Shown in pieces: positions 8,338 to 17,217 of a stretch of DNA of 64,000 bases. Source of the stretch: Desulfosporosinus acididurans. GTDB lineage: Bacteria; Bacillota; Desulfitobacteriia; Desulfitobacteriales; Desulfitobacteriaceae. Below the pieces are notes generated by a model. That model saw only the letters and a program-made list of their open reading frames with translations, was not told the DNA's origin and did not search any database. The stretch lies in the NCBI RefSeq assembly GCF_001029285.1, contig NZ_LDZY01000006.1:62001-126000 (forward strand), in the 5' to 3' direction. The stretch's first letter is position 1; the number at the start of each line of letters is the position of its first letter. The position numbers and the translations under genes are program-made.

Positions 8338-10044
8338 CTAAAACATAAAGTAACGCTGAGCCAAAGGCAGGACTTCTAGCGGCTCACAAGTCAGGTTCTC
8401 TCCATCGGCAGTCACTTGATAGGTTTCAGGGTCCACTGAAATCTGCGGTGTCGCCGAGTTATGCTTCATGTCGGCCTTCCCAATATTGCGGCAGTTTTTC
8501 ACCGGAACAAGTTGTTTTGCCAGCTTTAACTCCCTGGCCAGTTTTTCCGAATCCGCTGCCTGAGATATAAACGTTAAGGAACAGGCGGCGATTGCTTGCC
8601 CAAAGGAAGCAAACATCGGTCGTTGGATCACCGGCTGAGGTGTGGGAATGGAAGCATTAGCATCACCCATGGCGGCATACATAATAAACCCTCCCTTGAT
8701 CACCATACTTGGTTTTACCCCGAAAAACTTCGGATTCCAAAGTACCAGGTCCGCTAATTTACCCTTTTCAACCGAACCAACTGTATGACTGATTCCGTGG
8801 GTGAGCGCAGGATTAATAGTATATTTGCTAATATAGCGCTTAATCCGGTTATTATCGTTCTCTCCGCTCTCAGATTCTAAGAAACCCCTCTGCAGCTTCA
8901 TCTTATGGGCCGTTTGCCAGGTTCTGATGATCACTTCGCCAACCCGCCCCATGGCCTGAGAATCCGAAGACATCATGGAAATAACGCCCAAATCATGTAA
9001 AATATCCTCAGCAGCAATGGTTTCCGGCCGGATGCGGGAATCAGCAAAAGCAATATCTTCCGGAACTCGTTTATCGAGATGATGGCATACCATGAGCATA
9101 TCAAGATGTTCTTCCAGGGTATTCACCGTAAACGGCCGGGTAGGATTCGTTGAAGATGGCAGGACATTAGGCAATGAGGCTACTTTAATGATATCCGGAG
9201 CATGGCCTCCTCCCGCTCCCTCGGTATGAAAGGTATGAATCGTCCGCCCGCCAATGGCAGCAATGGTATCTTCGACAAATCCTGCTTCATTCAGGGTATC
9301 CGTATGGATGGCGACCTGAATATCATATTCGTCGGCAACCTTGAGGCAGCAATCAATAGCGGCAGGAGTCGATCCCCAATCCTCATGCAGTTTAAGACCC
9401 ATGGCCCCGGCTTTTACTTGGGCTATCAAAGGTTCGGGCAGCGAATTATTCCCTTTTCCGAAAAAGCCCATATTAATTGGAAAGGCTTCAGCAGCCTGCA
9501 GCATCCGGTACATATTCCATTCCCCCGGCGTACAGGTGGTAGCATTCGTTCCGGCTGCCGGGCCGGTTCCGCCTCCAAGCATAGTTGTAACGCCGGAAGC
9601 AATGGCCGTCTCAACTTGCTGCGGAGAAATAAAATGAATATGGCTGTCAATTCCGCCTGCCGTAACGATAGAGTTCTCTCCGGCAATCACCTCGGTCCCA
9701 GCTCCAATCGGAAGGTTAACTCCAGCCATTGTCTTAGGATTTCCTGCTCGGCCCAGGCCATAAATCCGACCTTCCTTGATCCCAATGTCAGCCTTGATAA
9801 TACCCCAATGGTCGATAATTACGGCATTGGTGATCACTGTATCCATAGCTTCGTTCAAAGCTTGAGGGTCCTGGCCCATCCCATCGCGAATAACCTTGCC
9901 ACCGCCAAATTTGGCTTCATCACCAGGGCTGGTCATATCATCTTCTACTTCCAACCATAATTCCGTATCTGCCAAACGAATTTTATCGCCAGTGGTTGGT
10001 CCATACATATCGGCATGCTGACGACGGGACATATTCAATGTCAC
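8338..10044 (-). CDS. ureC: Urease alpha subunit
   Basis: 568 aa catalytic subunit hydrolysing urea to ammonia and carbamate. Nickel ligands are visible: HIHFISPQQ (two His), GLKLHEDWG (carbamylated Lys and His), and [13 protein letters not shown] (Asp). The mobile flap [21 protein letters not shown] contains the active-site His. I start at the GTG at 10044 because AGGAGG lies 9 nt upstream; the ATG at 10032 gives the canonical [17 protein letters not shown] start and is the alternative, while an ATG at 10080 has no ribosome site. Confidence 0.95.
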   Translation of the reverse strand: MTLNMSRRQHADMYGPTTGDKIRLADTELWLEVEDDMTSPGDEAKFGGGKVIRDGMGQDPQALNEAMDTVITNAVIIDHWGIIKADIGIKEGRIYGLGRAGNPKTMAGVNLPIGAGTEVIAGENSIVTAGGIDSHIHFISPQQVETAIASGVTTMLGGGTGPAAGTNATTCTPGEWNMYRMLQAAEAFPINMGFFGKGNNSLPEPLIAQVKAGAMGLKLHEDWGSTPAAIDCCLKVADEYDIQVAIHTDTLNEAGFVEDTIAAIGGRTIHTFHTEGAGGGHAPDIIKVASLPNVLPSSTNPTRPFTVNTLEEHLDMLMVCHHLDKRVPEDIAFADSRIRPETIAAEDILHDLGVISMMSSDSQAMGRVGEVIIRTWQTAHKMKLQRGFLESESGENDNNRIKRYISKYTINPALTHGISHTVGSVEKGKLADLVLWNPKFFGVKPSMVIKGGFIMYAAMGDANASIPTPQPVIQRPMFASFGQAIAACSLTFISQAADSEKLARELKLAKQLVPVKNCRNIGKADMKHNSATPQISVDPETYQVTADGENLTCEPLEVLPLAQRYFMF

Positions 10045-10153
10045 AGTTCCATTCCTCCTCATATTCTCTCGTCGGGACATGTCGGCAAAATGATCCGCAC
10101 GGATGATTTTGTTGACAAGCCCGGGAGAAGGCTCTCATCCTTGCTGGGATTGC

Positions 10154-10516
10154 CTAAATTCCGATTTGGCTAAACCCTTGCTCTCGAGCCCGCTCTATAC
10201 ATGCCGACTTGTCCATACAGCCGGAACTTAAGTTATTGGCTCCCAACCAAGGCCCTTTGCCCGAAAATTGAACAAGGTTTACCTTGCGGCTTTCCCCAGG
10301 TTCAAAGCGAACTGCGGTCCCTGAGGGAATATTTAAACGCATGCCCCAGGCTAAAGCCCGCGCAAAAATTAAATACCTGTTCACTTCAAAAAAATGAAAA
10401 TGGGATCCCACCTGGATGGGCCGGTCCCCGGCATTCTCAACAACTAAGGTTTCTGTTTTTAGCCCTTGATTGGCCTCGATAATGCCTTCAGCCAATTTAA
10501 CCTCTCCCGGTATCAT
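10154..10516 (-). CDS. ureB: Urease beta subunit
   Basis: 120 aa, structural subunit of the (UreABC)3 enzyme. Begins with the canonical [11 protein letters not shown] and has [14 protein letters not shown] and [17 protein letters not shown]. Separate from ureA and ureC, the usual bacterial three-gene arrangement. The C-terminus extends about 15 residues beyond the usual core ([22 protein letters not shown]). Confidence 0.95.
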   Translation of the reverse strand: MIPGEVKLAEGIIEANQGLKTETLVVENAGDRPIQVGSHFHFFEVNRYLIFARALAWGMRLNIPSGTAVRFEPGESRKVNLVQFSGKGPWLGANNLSSGCMDKSACIERAREQGFSQIGI

Positions 10517-10573
10517 TAACGTTTACCTCCTTTAACAAAAAACCTATTCTTATCTCCAAACCCAAACCTGAAT

Positions 10574-10876
10574 CTAAAGGATCGGATGATGAACGGTCAC
10601 CAATTTCGTCCCGTCGGGAAAGGTTCCCTCAACCTGAATTTCCTCAATCATTTCCGGGACCCCTTCCATAACCTGGTCACGCCTTAAGATCTTTAGCCCC
10701 AGTTCCATGAGCTGGGCAACGCTGTAACCCTCCCGAATTCGTTCCAAGAGTTCGGCGCTGATCAAGGACACGGCTTCCGGATAATTCAATTTTAGGCCCC
10801 GGTTTAAGCGGTCACGCGCCACCTGTCCTGCAGTATAAATTAATAATTTATCTTTTTCGGCCGGACTAAGATGCAT
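10574..10876 (-). CDS. ureA: Urease gamma subunit
   Basis: 100 aa, exactly the family length. Starts [20 protein letters not shown] and contains [16 protein letters not shown] and the C-terminal [17 protein letters not shown], all characteristic. A purine-rich GGGGGG stretch precedes the ATG. First urease structural gene, 28 bp after urtE, so uptake and hydrolysis genes are likely co-transcribed. Confidence 0.97.
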   Translation of the reverse strand: MHLSPAEKDKLLIYTAGQVARDRLNRGLKLNYPEAVSLISAELLERIREGYSVAQLMELGLKILRRDQVMEGVPEMIEEIQVEGTFPDGTKLVTVHHPIL

Positions 10877-10903
10877 CCCCTACCCCCCCTTTCTGATCTG
10901 AAT

Positions 10904-11596
10904 TTAAATGGCCAGGAGTTTCTGAATTTCCTCTTTATTGATTTCCCGAGTGAAACCTTTGGCCTCTATGCGCCCTTTTTCCATGACATAATAATAGTCG
11001 GAAACCTCCACGGCAAAGTCCAGATACTGTTCAACAATCAGGATCGTTAAGCCCTCTGCCTGTCTCAATTGTTTAATGACCCGGCCGATTTCTTGAATCA
11101 CAGAAGGCTGAATTCCTTCCGTTGGTTCATCGAGGATCAGTAATTTTGGCTTAGCTACCAAGGCCCTGGCAATCGCCAGCTGCTGCTGCTGCCCCCCGCT
11201 TAAGTCTCCCCCTTTTCGTTGCAGCATGGTTTTTAAAACCGGAAACAGGTCGTAAACCGTTTCATCAATACTTCCCTTACCGCCAAGGGCCTCAAGGCCA
11301 AGCAATAGATTTTCCTGAACCGATAACTGGGGAAAAATATCCCTCCCTTGAGGGACATAACTAATCCCTTGCCGAGCCCTAAAATACGTAGGTTCCGCAA
11401 TGATTTCCCGGCCGTTAAATTTAATGCTTCCTTTAGGGGTACGAACCAAGCCCATAATACTTTTTAAGAAAGTCGTCTTGCCCACCCCGTTACGTCCGAG
11501 AAGACAGACCACCTGCCCTTTAGAAACCTGCAAATTGACATTATTTAGAATGATGCTTTCTTCATAATTGGCCTCAAGTTTTGTTACATCAAGCAT
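10904..11596 (-). CDS. urtE: Urea ABC transporter ATP-binding protein UrtE
   Basis: 230 aa, LivF-like ATPase. Walker A GRNGVGKT, ABC signature LSGGQQQQLAIARAL, Walker B LLILDEPTEGIQPS. Starts within the urtD stop region (13-bp overlap). Identified as urea-specific by position: last gene of a five-gene branched-chain-type transporter directly followed by ureA. Confidence 0.92.
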   Translation of the reverse strand: MLDVTKLEANYEESIILNNVNLQVSKGQVVCLLGRNGVGKTTFLKSIMGLVRTPKGSIKFNGREIIAEPTYFRARQGISYVPQGRDIFPQLSVQENLLLGLEALGGKGSIDETVYDLFPVLKTMLQRKGGDLSGGQQQQLAIARALVAKPKLLILDEPTEGIQPSVIQEIGRVIKQLRQAEGLTILIVEQYLDFAVEVSDYYYVMEKGRIEAKGFTREINKEEIQKLLAI

Positions 11597-12345
11597 TCGC
11601 CTTCCCCACCCCGTCCAAGGTATACATCGATTACCTTTTGATTGCTCTGAACCTCAGAGACACTTCCCTCATCCAATATCGCTCCTTCATGCAGGACCGT
11701 AACCTTCGTGGCATAATCTTTGACAAATTCCATATCGTGTTCCACCACGATGATGGTACAATTTCGAGCTATTTTTTCCAAAAGTTTTCCGGTGACATCC
11801 GTTTCGGAACGGCCCATACCGGCAACGGGTTCATCCAAGAGCATAAGCTTAGGCTCCTGGGCCAGAAGCATGCCAATCTCCAGCCACTGTTTTTCCCCGT
11901 GAGATAAGGCTTTGGGGGTGTTCAAGCGTTTTTCATATAAGCCGATCGTCACTAAGATATCTTCAATTCTCTCCCGTTGCTCATTGTTCAGTTTGTGAAA
12001 AATTGACGAATATAATGACCTATCTTTGACCACCGCAAGTTCCATATTTTCATAAACACTCATGTGCGCAAACACGGATGGCACTTGAAACTTTCGCCCT
12101 ATACCGATATTGACAATCTCGTGTTCCGAATAGCGAGTGACATCCAGATTACCGGAAAACAGCACTTGTCCGGATTGAGGCTTAACCCGCCCGCAAATTG
12201 CATCGAGCAACGTTGTTTTGCCGGCACCGTTGGGTCCGATAAAAAAACGAATCTCACCTTTCTCAATCTCTGTCTTAACATGATTTACAGCCCTGAATCC
12301 GTTAAAACTGACCGTTAAATTATCAATTTGCAAAATGGAATCCAT
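11584..12345 (-). CDS. urtD: Urea ABC transporter ATP-binding protein UrtD
   Basis: 253 aa, LivG-like ATPase with Walker A GPNGAGKTT, signature LSHGEKQWLEIGMLLA and Walker B LMLLDEPVAGMG; the LSHGEKQWLEIGM variant is typical of UrtD. I use the ATG at 12345, with AGGCGG about 7 nt upstream; a TTG six codons earlier is the alternative. Confidence 0.92.
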   Translation of the reverse strand: MDSILQIDNLTVSFNGFRAVNHVKTEIEKGEIRFFIGPNGAGKTTLLDAICGRVKPQSGQVLFSGNLDVTRYSEHEIVNIGIGRKFQVPSVFAHMSVYENMELAVVKDRSLYSSIFHKLNNEQRERIEDILVTIGLYEKRLNTPKALSHGEKQWLEIGMLLAQEPKLMLLDEPVAGMGRSETDVTGKLLEKIARNCTIIVVEHDMEFVKDYATKVTVLHEGAILDEGSVSEVQSNQKVIDVYLGRGGEGECLM

Positions 12346-12380
12346 GTCCCCACCGCCTTTCAATTCTGTTGTTCTGCGGG

Positions 12381-13490
12381 TTAAGCCGCTTTATCCGTGC
12401 TTAAGTGCTCGGTATGGTTAGGGGGTTGCTTAAATCTCCGAGCCATTTCTTTGACCAATCCGACAATCCCCTGGGGCATTAACAAGACAACAAAGACAAA
12501 AGCTAAACCAATAAAGTATGACCAGACATCCGGAAAACTGTCACTGATTCCGCTTTTTAAAGCATTGACCAAAATTGCCCCAATCACAGCGCCAATCAAT
12601 GTTCCGCGACCGCCAATCGCCACCCAGATAACCATTTCAATCGAAGGCACTATGCCCATTTCCGCCGGGGAAATAATACCGACTTGAGGCACAAAGACAG
12701 CGCCGGCAAGACCGGCAATAGCCGCAGACAAACAATAGACAAAAATTTTATAGGTTGCCGGATTATACCCCGAGAACCTTACCCGGTTTTCCCCGTCCCG
12801 GATGGCGACAAGGATCCTGCCGATTCTTCGTTTAACTAAAAAGTTGCAGAAGAGATAAGTCACAACAAGAAGAGCTAAGGAAATGTAATATAAAGTAAGC
12901 TTTGTGGTATCACTTGACAAAGAGAAACCCATGATGCTCCTGTAGTTTGTCAGACCGTTTGTTCCGCCGGTGTAAGCCTGTTGACCAACAAAAAGCACAC
13001 TAAAAATAATAGCCAAGGCTTGAGATAAGATAGAGAAATAAACTCCTCGAATACGATTCTTAAAGGTAAAAAAACCAATTACGAAGGCCAACCCAGTTGG
13101 AATCAAGATGGCCATGACGATGGCCAAAGCGCTGTTCGTAAAGGGTTTCCAAAACCAGGGGAGAGATTCCAAGCCGCTCCAGGACATAAAATCCGGCAGT
13201 TTCCCTTGGGCGGCTTCTAATTTGAGGTACATGGCCATACAATATGCTCCAAGTCCAAAGAAAACGCCATGCCCAAGACTAAGAATACCGGTAAATCCCC
13301 AAATCAAATCTAATCCAATTGCCAAAATGGCATACGCTATAAATTTTCCCAGTAGATTGACTCTAAAAATTGATAAAAATAAGGGAGCGAATACTAAAAG
13401 TAAAATAAGGAAAGCGAACACAAGCAACTCTTTCGATTTTGTTAAACGCCGAAGATCAAATCGCGAATTTCGAACATTGGCCTCAGTCAT
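12381..13490 (-). CDS. urtC: Urea ABC transporter permease UrtC
   Basis: 369 aa with about eight to ten membrane segments, LivM family. Contains the GLDLIWGFTGILSLGHGVFFGLGAY segment typical of the family and an AIRDGENRVRFSGYNPATYKI cytoplasmic loop seen in UrtC. Start is uncertain among several clustered ATGs (13517, 13511, 13508, 13490); I chose 13490, six nt after a GGGGG tract. Follows urtB almost directly. Confidence 0.9.
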   Translation of the reverse strand: MTEANVRNSRFDLRRLTKSKELLVFAFLILLLVFAPLFLSIFRVNLLGKFIAYAILAIGLDLIWGFTGILSLGHGVFFGLGAYCMAMYLKLEAAQGKLPDFMSWSGLESLPWFWKPFTNSALAIVMAILIPTGLAFVIGFFTFKNRIRGVYFSILSQALAIIFSVLFVGQQAYTGGTNGLTNYRSIMGFSLSSDTTKLTLYYISLALLVVTYLFCNFLVKRRIGRILVAIRDGENRVRFSGYNPATYKIFVYCLSAAIAGLAGAVFVPQVGIISPAEMGIVPSIEMVIWVAIGGRGTLIGAVIGAILVNALKSGISDSFPDVWSYFIGLAFVFVVLLMPQGIVGLVKEMARRFKQPPNHTEHLSTDKAA

Positions 13491-13519
13491 TGTCATCCCC
13501 CTTTCCATCATCAGCATCC

Positions 13520-14425
13520 TTAGTCATCTAAAGAACGACTGCTGATATTGAACAACCCATTAGGCCTCCACTGCAATAAGGTAATAATTAAGATAAAGAC
13601 CAGGACCTTACCCAGAGAAGCATTAGTCAAAAATTCAAGGGTCGTGTTTGCCGTCCCGATTAAAAGCCCCCCCGCCGCTGTTCCCACGAGGGTTCCTACT
13701 CCGCCCAGAACAACAACCATAAAGGTATCAACAATATAATTCGTCCCTAAGGTAGAGCCGATTGAACCAAGTAAGGTTAAAGCACAGCCGGCAATTCCGG
13801 CGAACCCTGAACCAATAGCAAAAGTGTAAGCGTCTACTCTGCGGGTATTGATCCCCATGCTCTCGGCCATTTCCCGGTTCTGCATGACTGCCCGGATTCT
13901 TCGTCCAGTTTTGCTTTTGTAAAGCAGGAGAAACATACTGAGCAGACAAACAATGACCAGAGCGATAATAAACAGCCGCTTATAAGGCAATTGCAGCCCT
14001 TGGCTTAGAACAAGTCCACCGTCCAGCCAGCCCGGGCTTTTCACATCAACATTCGGTGCGCCAAAAATATTGCGAGCCAGCTGCTGAAGTACTAAGCTAA
14101 CACCCCAGGTTGCCAGCAAGCTGTCCAGCGGTCTATTGTAAAGGTGCCGTATAACCGTACGTTCCAGGACAAAGCCGACAAGCCCGGAAACGATAAACGA
14201 CGCAGGAATAGCCAAAAGAAAGTAGAGTCCGAATAAGCTTTTAGGCAAATGCAGGAATTGATTCTGCATGAGATAAGTTACATAGGCACCTATCATAATG
14301 AACTCACCATGGGCCATGTTGATGATTTTCATCAAACCAAACGTAATGGCTAGACCCAATGCGGCTAATATAAGAATAGAGCTAACGCTGATTCCATTAA
14401 AAATTTGCAAGAGATAAGTTCCCAT
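13520..14425 (-). CDS. urtB: Urea ABC transporter permease UrtB
   Basis: 301 aa LivH-family permease with about eight membrane segments. Signature GLAITFGLMKIINMAHGEFIMIGAYVTY is intact, as is the cytoplasmic loop RRIRAVMQNREMAESMGINTR. The length is the short form (cyanobacterial and proteobacterial UrtB often carry an N-terminal extension). RBS TGGTGGAAG before the ATG. Confidence 0.92.
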   Translation of the reverse strand: MGTYLLQIFNGISVSSILILAALGLAITFGLMKIINMAHGEFIMIGAYVTYLMQNQFLHLPKSLFGLYFLLAIPASFIVSGLVGFVLERTVIRHLYNRPLDSLLATWGVSLVLQQLARNIFGAPNVDVKSPGWLDGGLVLSQGLQLPYKRLFIIALVIVCLLSMFLLLYKSKTGRRIRAVMQNREMAESMGINTRRVDAYTFAIGSGFAGIAGCALTLLGSIGSTLGTNYIVDTFMVVVLGGVGTLVGTAAGGLLIGTANTTLEFLTNASLGKVLVFILIITLLQWRPNGLFNISSRSLDD

Positions 14426-14445
14426 TCTTCCACCACCTTCTTCAT

Positions 14446-14560
14446 ACTTTTAGAAGTATAAGTGCAACTAGACGTTCACCCTCACCAGAGACTCACAAGC
14501 GCGAAGGCAGTGTCTTCGGACGCCTGCCAAGTTTTCTTATAAGGTTGGGGTTTAACGGCG
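14446..14560 (+). repeat. Dispersed intergenic repeat R2, copy A
   Basis: The urtA-urtB spacer holds a sequence matching 31775-31875 read on the other strand. Shared blocks in order are TACTTT, ATAAGTGCAACTA, CCAGAG, a short variable hairpin region, and AAGTTTTCTT. Right after it (14550-14590) is a second hairpin, GGTTTAACGG ... CCGTTAAACC. The blocks are conserved, the middle is not. No ORF. Function unknown; it sits inside a transcribed operon, antisense if the R2 orientation is meaningful. Confidence 0.5.
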
Positions 14561-14611
14561 GAGGACGATAAGCCTGCACCGTTAAACCAACATTTAAGAG
14601 AATGAATTCTT

Positions 14612-15874
14612 CTAATTGCTGAGCCCTTTAGCCCAAGGATAGGATTTCAGATAAGGATCCGGTTTGACCGCCTTGCCGGTGCTCCAAATCTCTTTAATCG
14701 AGCCGTCGGCGGCAACCTCACCTATTCTTACAGTTTTCCATAGATGTTGATTTTCGCCCTCGATTTTAACCTGGCCTTCCGGTGCCTGGAATTCAATTCC
14801 TTTGGCAGCCTGCCGCACCTTATCCACATCGGTGGAGCCTGCTTTCTTGACAGCCGCAGCCCATAAATACACGGCATCATAAGCTGCTTCAATCGGATCA
14901 TCAGTTACACGGTCAGCCCCATATTTGGCTTGGTATTTCTTCACGAATTCTTTATTCTCCGGGGTATCGGTTGTTTGATAGTAGTTCCAGGAAACCAGTT
15001 GCCCAGCCATATTGGCGGCGCCAATACCACGGACTTCTTCCTCAGCGACACTTACTGAAAGGGTTGTCAGGTCTTTAGAAGTGATCCCCGCATCCTTAAG
15101 CTGCTTGAAGAACGCAACGTTGCTGTCGCCATTCAAAGTATTGAAAACAACATCTGGTTTTGTGGCTTTAATTTTGTTAATGATGGTACTATAGTCGGTG
15201 AACCCAAGTGGTGTGTATTCTTCATCAACCACTTCGCCGCCTAAATCTTTAAGCTGGGCTTTAATAATCTTGTTAGCGGTTCTGGGGAATACATAATCCG
15301 ATCCCAGCAGGAAGAATTTCTTGCCTTTATTTTTGAACAGCCACTCTACCGCCGGAACGATCTGCTGATTAGGCGCAGCTCCGGTATAGAAAATGTTGGG
15401 AGATGATTCCATTCCTTCATATTGAACAGGATACCAAAGTAAGCCATTGTTTTCTTCGAATACAGGCAATACTGCTTTGCGGCTGGCTGAGGTCCAGCAG
15501 CCGAAGACAGTCGCCACCTTATCTTGCTGCAACAGTTTCTTGGCCTTTTCAGCGAAAGTAGGCCAGTCTGAAGCGCCGTCTTCCACCACCGGCTCGATTT
15601 TTTTGCCTAATACTCCACCCGCCGCGTTAATCTCGTCAATCGCCATCATTTCCGCATCTTTGACCGACACTTCACTAATAGCCATCGTTCCGCTTAAGGA
15701 ATGAAGAATTCCAACTTTAATTGTGTTACCTGAAGTGTTCCCTGAACTTGTAGTTGCCGCCGGTTGACTAGTTTGAGCGGCTCCACAGCCTGTTAGCAGT
15801 AATCCGGCAACAAGTGTCAGGGAAATTACTCCCGTTAGGCGTTTTTTTAGTTGCGTCGCTAAAATCTTTTTCAT
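14612..15874 (-). CDS. urtA: Urea ABC transporter substrate-binding lipoprotein UrtA
   Basis: 420 aa. Lipoprotein signal peptide with lipobox LLTGC at about residue 30, then a type 1 periplasmic-binding fold of the UrtA kind ([57 protein letters not shown]; ending [10 protein letters not shown]). Anchored outside the membrane, it delivers urea to UrtBC. I start at the ATG at 15874 (GGAGG nine nt upstream). First gene of urtABCDE-ureABCEFGD. Confidence 0.94.
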   Translation of the reverse strand: MKKILATQLKKRLTGVISLTLVAGLLLTGCGAAQTSQPAATTSSGNTSGNTIKVGILHSLSGTMAISEVSVKDAEMMAIDEINAAGGVLGKKIEPVVEDGASDWPTFAEKAKKLLQQDKVATVFGCWTSASRKAVLPVFEENNGLLWYPVQYEGMESSPNIFYTGAAPNQQIVPAVEWLFKNKGKKFFLLGSDYVFPRTANKIIKAQLKDLGGEVVDEEYTPLGFTDYSTIINKIKATKPDVVFNTLNGDSNVAFFKQLKDAGITSKDLTTLSVSVAEEEVRGIGAANMAGQLVSWNYYQTTDTPENKEFVKKYQAKYGADRVTDDPIEAAYDAVYLWAAAVKKAGSTDVDKVRQAAKGIEFQAPEGQVKIEGENQHLWKTVRIGEVAADGSIKEIWSTGKAVKPDPYLKSYPWAKGLSN

Positions 15875-15936
15875 ATCTTCCATCCTCCCCTTGAGCTAAG
15901 ACAGCATGATTGGCCTTGATCAATGCTGATGAGTTG

Positions 15937-15950
15937 CGATAGCGCTATCG
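15937..15950. promoter_or_regulatory. Perfect 14-bp palindrome upstream of urtA (candidate operator)
   Basis: CGATAGCGCTATCG, perfectly self-complementary, 63 bp upstream of the urtA start and just downstream of the long hairpin 15957-16026. Position and symmetry fit a dimeric regulator site. I cannot name the protein. Confidence 0.4.
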
Positions 15951-15956
15951 AACCAA

Positions 15957-16026
15957 GCAAAAAGGCGCTGTAAAAAATGTCTTCTCTACCTCGTAAGGTA
16001 CAGAACATTTTTCTCAGCGCCTTTGC
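15957..16026 (-). terminator. Long hairpin with T-run between the response regulator gene and urtA
   Basis: AAAGGCGCTG (15961-15970) pairs with CAGCGCCTTT (16015-16024). The pairing continues through A/T-rich arms (AAAAAATGT with ACATTTTT) to a UACCU / AGGUA tip with a UACG loop. On the minus strand the stem is followed by TTTTTGC. It can be the terminator of the upstream regulator gene, or an attenuator if the urt promoter lies upstream near 16040-16090. No convincing promoter is visible between the hairpin and urtA, so attenuation is possible. Confidence 0.65.
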
Positions 16027-16117
16027 CAGTTAAACTATATTCATTTTTGCATTTATCCAAGAGAAATCAAACCTTACAAAACAGCTTTTTTCACCCTAAA
16101 AAAGCGGTAAAAAAATT

Positions 16118-17200
16118 TCACCCTCCCAGCTTTCGAAACTGTAAAGGAGTAAAACCGGTGTGATTCTTAAATAGTCGGCAAAAATAATCCGGACTGCTGT
16201 AGCCAAGTTTTTCACTCACTTCATAATTCTTATACTTGCCGGTTCCAAGCAAGTGCTTGGCATATTCCATTTTGACCTTTGTAGAGTAATCATTAAAGTT
16301 CACTCCGATTTTTTGTTTAAAAACCTTCCCTAGATAGTCTTTGCTCACGTGGACCTCATGGGCAATTGACTCAAGGGTAAGATCATCGCCTAGATGGTCA
16401 ATTAAGTATTGGCAGGCTTTTCTGAGCATACTGTCTCTCTGATGAAGCTCATATTTCTTTATCACATTGACCAACTCTTTAATGCGGTCCAGAAACTCCG
16501 ATTTCAGCGCACTCAAAGAATGGGTATCCTGAAGGACATGGTCAAGAGCCTCGTTTTCAACCTTCTGGAGCCAGGAATATTCCTGGAGTATGGTTCCGGT
16601 TAAGTTTAAAAGCATGATCTCCAGTAACTTTGCCGTTTTAAACAGGTCTTGATCCAGTAACTTACTTAAATCCGCAAAAGCCATTTCCGCTTCAGTCAAT
16701 GCTCCCCAATTTCCTTGGAGGATAAAATCTGCAATTCGCTCTTCTCGATTTTTAGGGTAAAAAAGAGTCAGGCTTTCTTCAATCAGCCTGTGTTCTTCCT
16801 CAGCCCTTATTCTTTGTTGGTTTCTTTCCTCCAAATAGTCTTTCGTTCTTTGTAAAGCCTCGCTGAGAATCTCATCCTCCAGAGGTTTAGTCATATAATC
16901 AAAGGCCCCTAAGCGTATTCCTTGTTTGGCATATTCAAAATCGCTGTGCGTACTCAGCAAAATGGTGCAAATATCCCATTTCCGCTCCCGCAGTTCGCTG
17001 AGAAACTCTATCCCGTCCATCCCCGGCATCCTTATATCGGTTATGACAAGATCAATTTGACAATTTTCTAGTTTTCGCAAGGCTTCTTTACCGTCACAAG
17101 CCTCTTCTTGCATTTGAAATCCATAATCCGCCCAATTTTTATATCTCCTTAACATGTACCTTACGGCTTTATCATCATCAACAATTAAGACTTTAAACAC
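16118..17200 (-). CDS. Two-component response regulator, receiver + AraC-type DNA-binding domain (YesN-like)
   Basis: 360 aa. Receiver domain residues 1-120 with the phospho-acceptor Asp in VITDIRMPGMDGIEF and conserved Lys in YMTKPLEDE. The middle is a helical linker, and residues about 255-358 hold two AraC-type HTH units (LESIAHEVHVSKDYLGKVFKQ; YEVSEKLGYSSPDYFCRLFKNHTGFTP). GTG start with AAGGAGG eight nt upstream. Directly follows the hybrid kinase gene and precedes urtA, so control of urea genes is a reasonable inference. Confidence 0.9.
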   Translation of the reverse strand: MFKVLIVDDDKAVRYMLRRYKNWADYGFQMQEEACDGKEALRKLENCQIDLVITDIRMPGMDGIEFLSELRERKWDICTILLSTHSDFEYAKQGIRLGAFDYMTKPLEDEILSEALQRTKDYLEERNQQRIRAEEEHRLIEESLTLFYPKNREERIADFILQGNWGALTEAEMAFADLSKLLDQDLFKTAKLLEIMLLNLTGTILQEYSWLQKVENEALDHVLQDTHSLSALKSEFLDRIKELVNVIKKYELHQRDSMLRKACQYLIDHLGDDLTLESIAHEVHVSKDYLGKVFKQKIGVNFNDYSTKVKMEYAKHLLGTGKYKNYEVSEKLGYSSPDYFCRLFKNHTGFTPLQFRKLGG

Positions 17201-17217
17201 TTGCCTGACCTCCTTGT

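Noticed and set aside
9202-9960. 252-codon plus-strand ORF opposite ureC
   Set aside because: It is the complement of a strongly conserved gene, with no family resemblance and no ribosome site.
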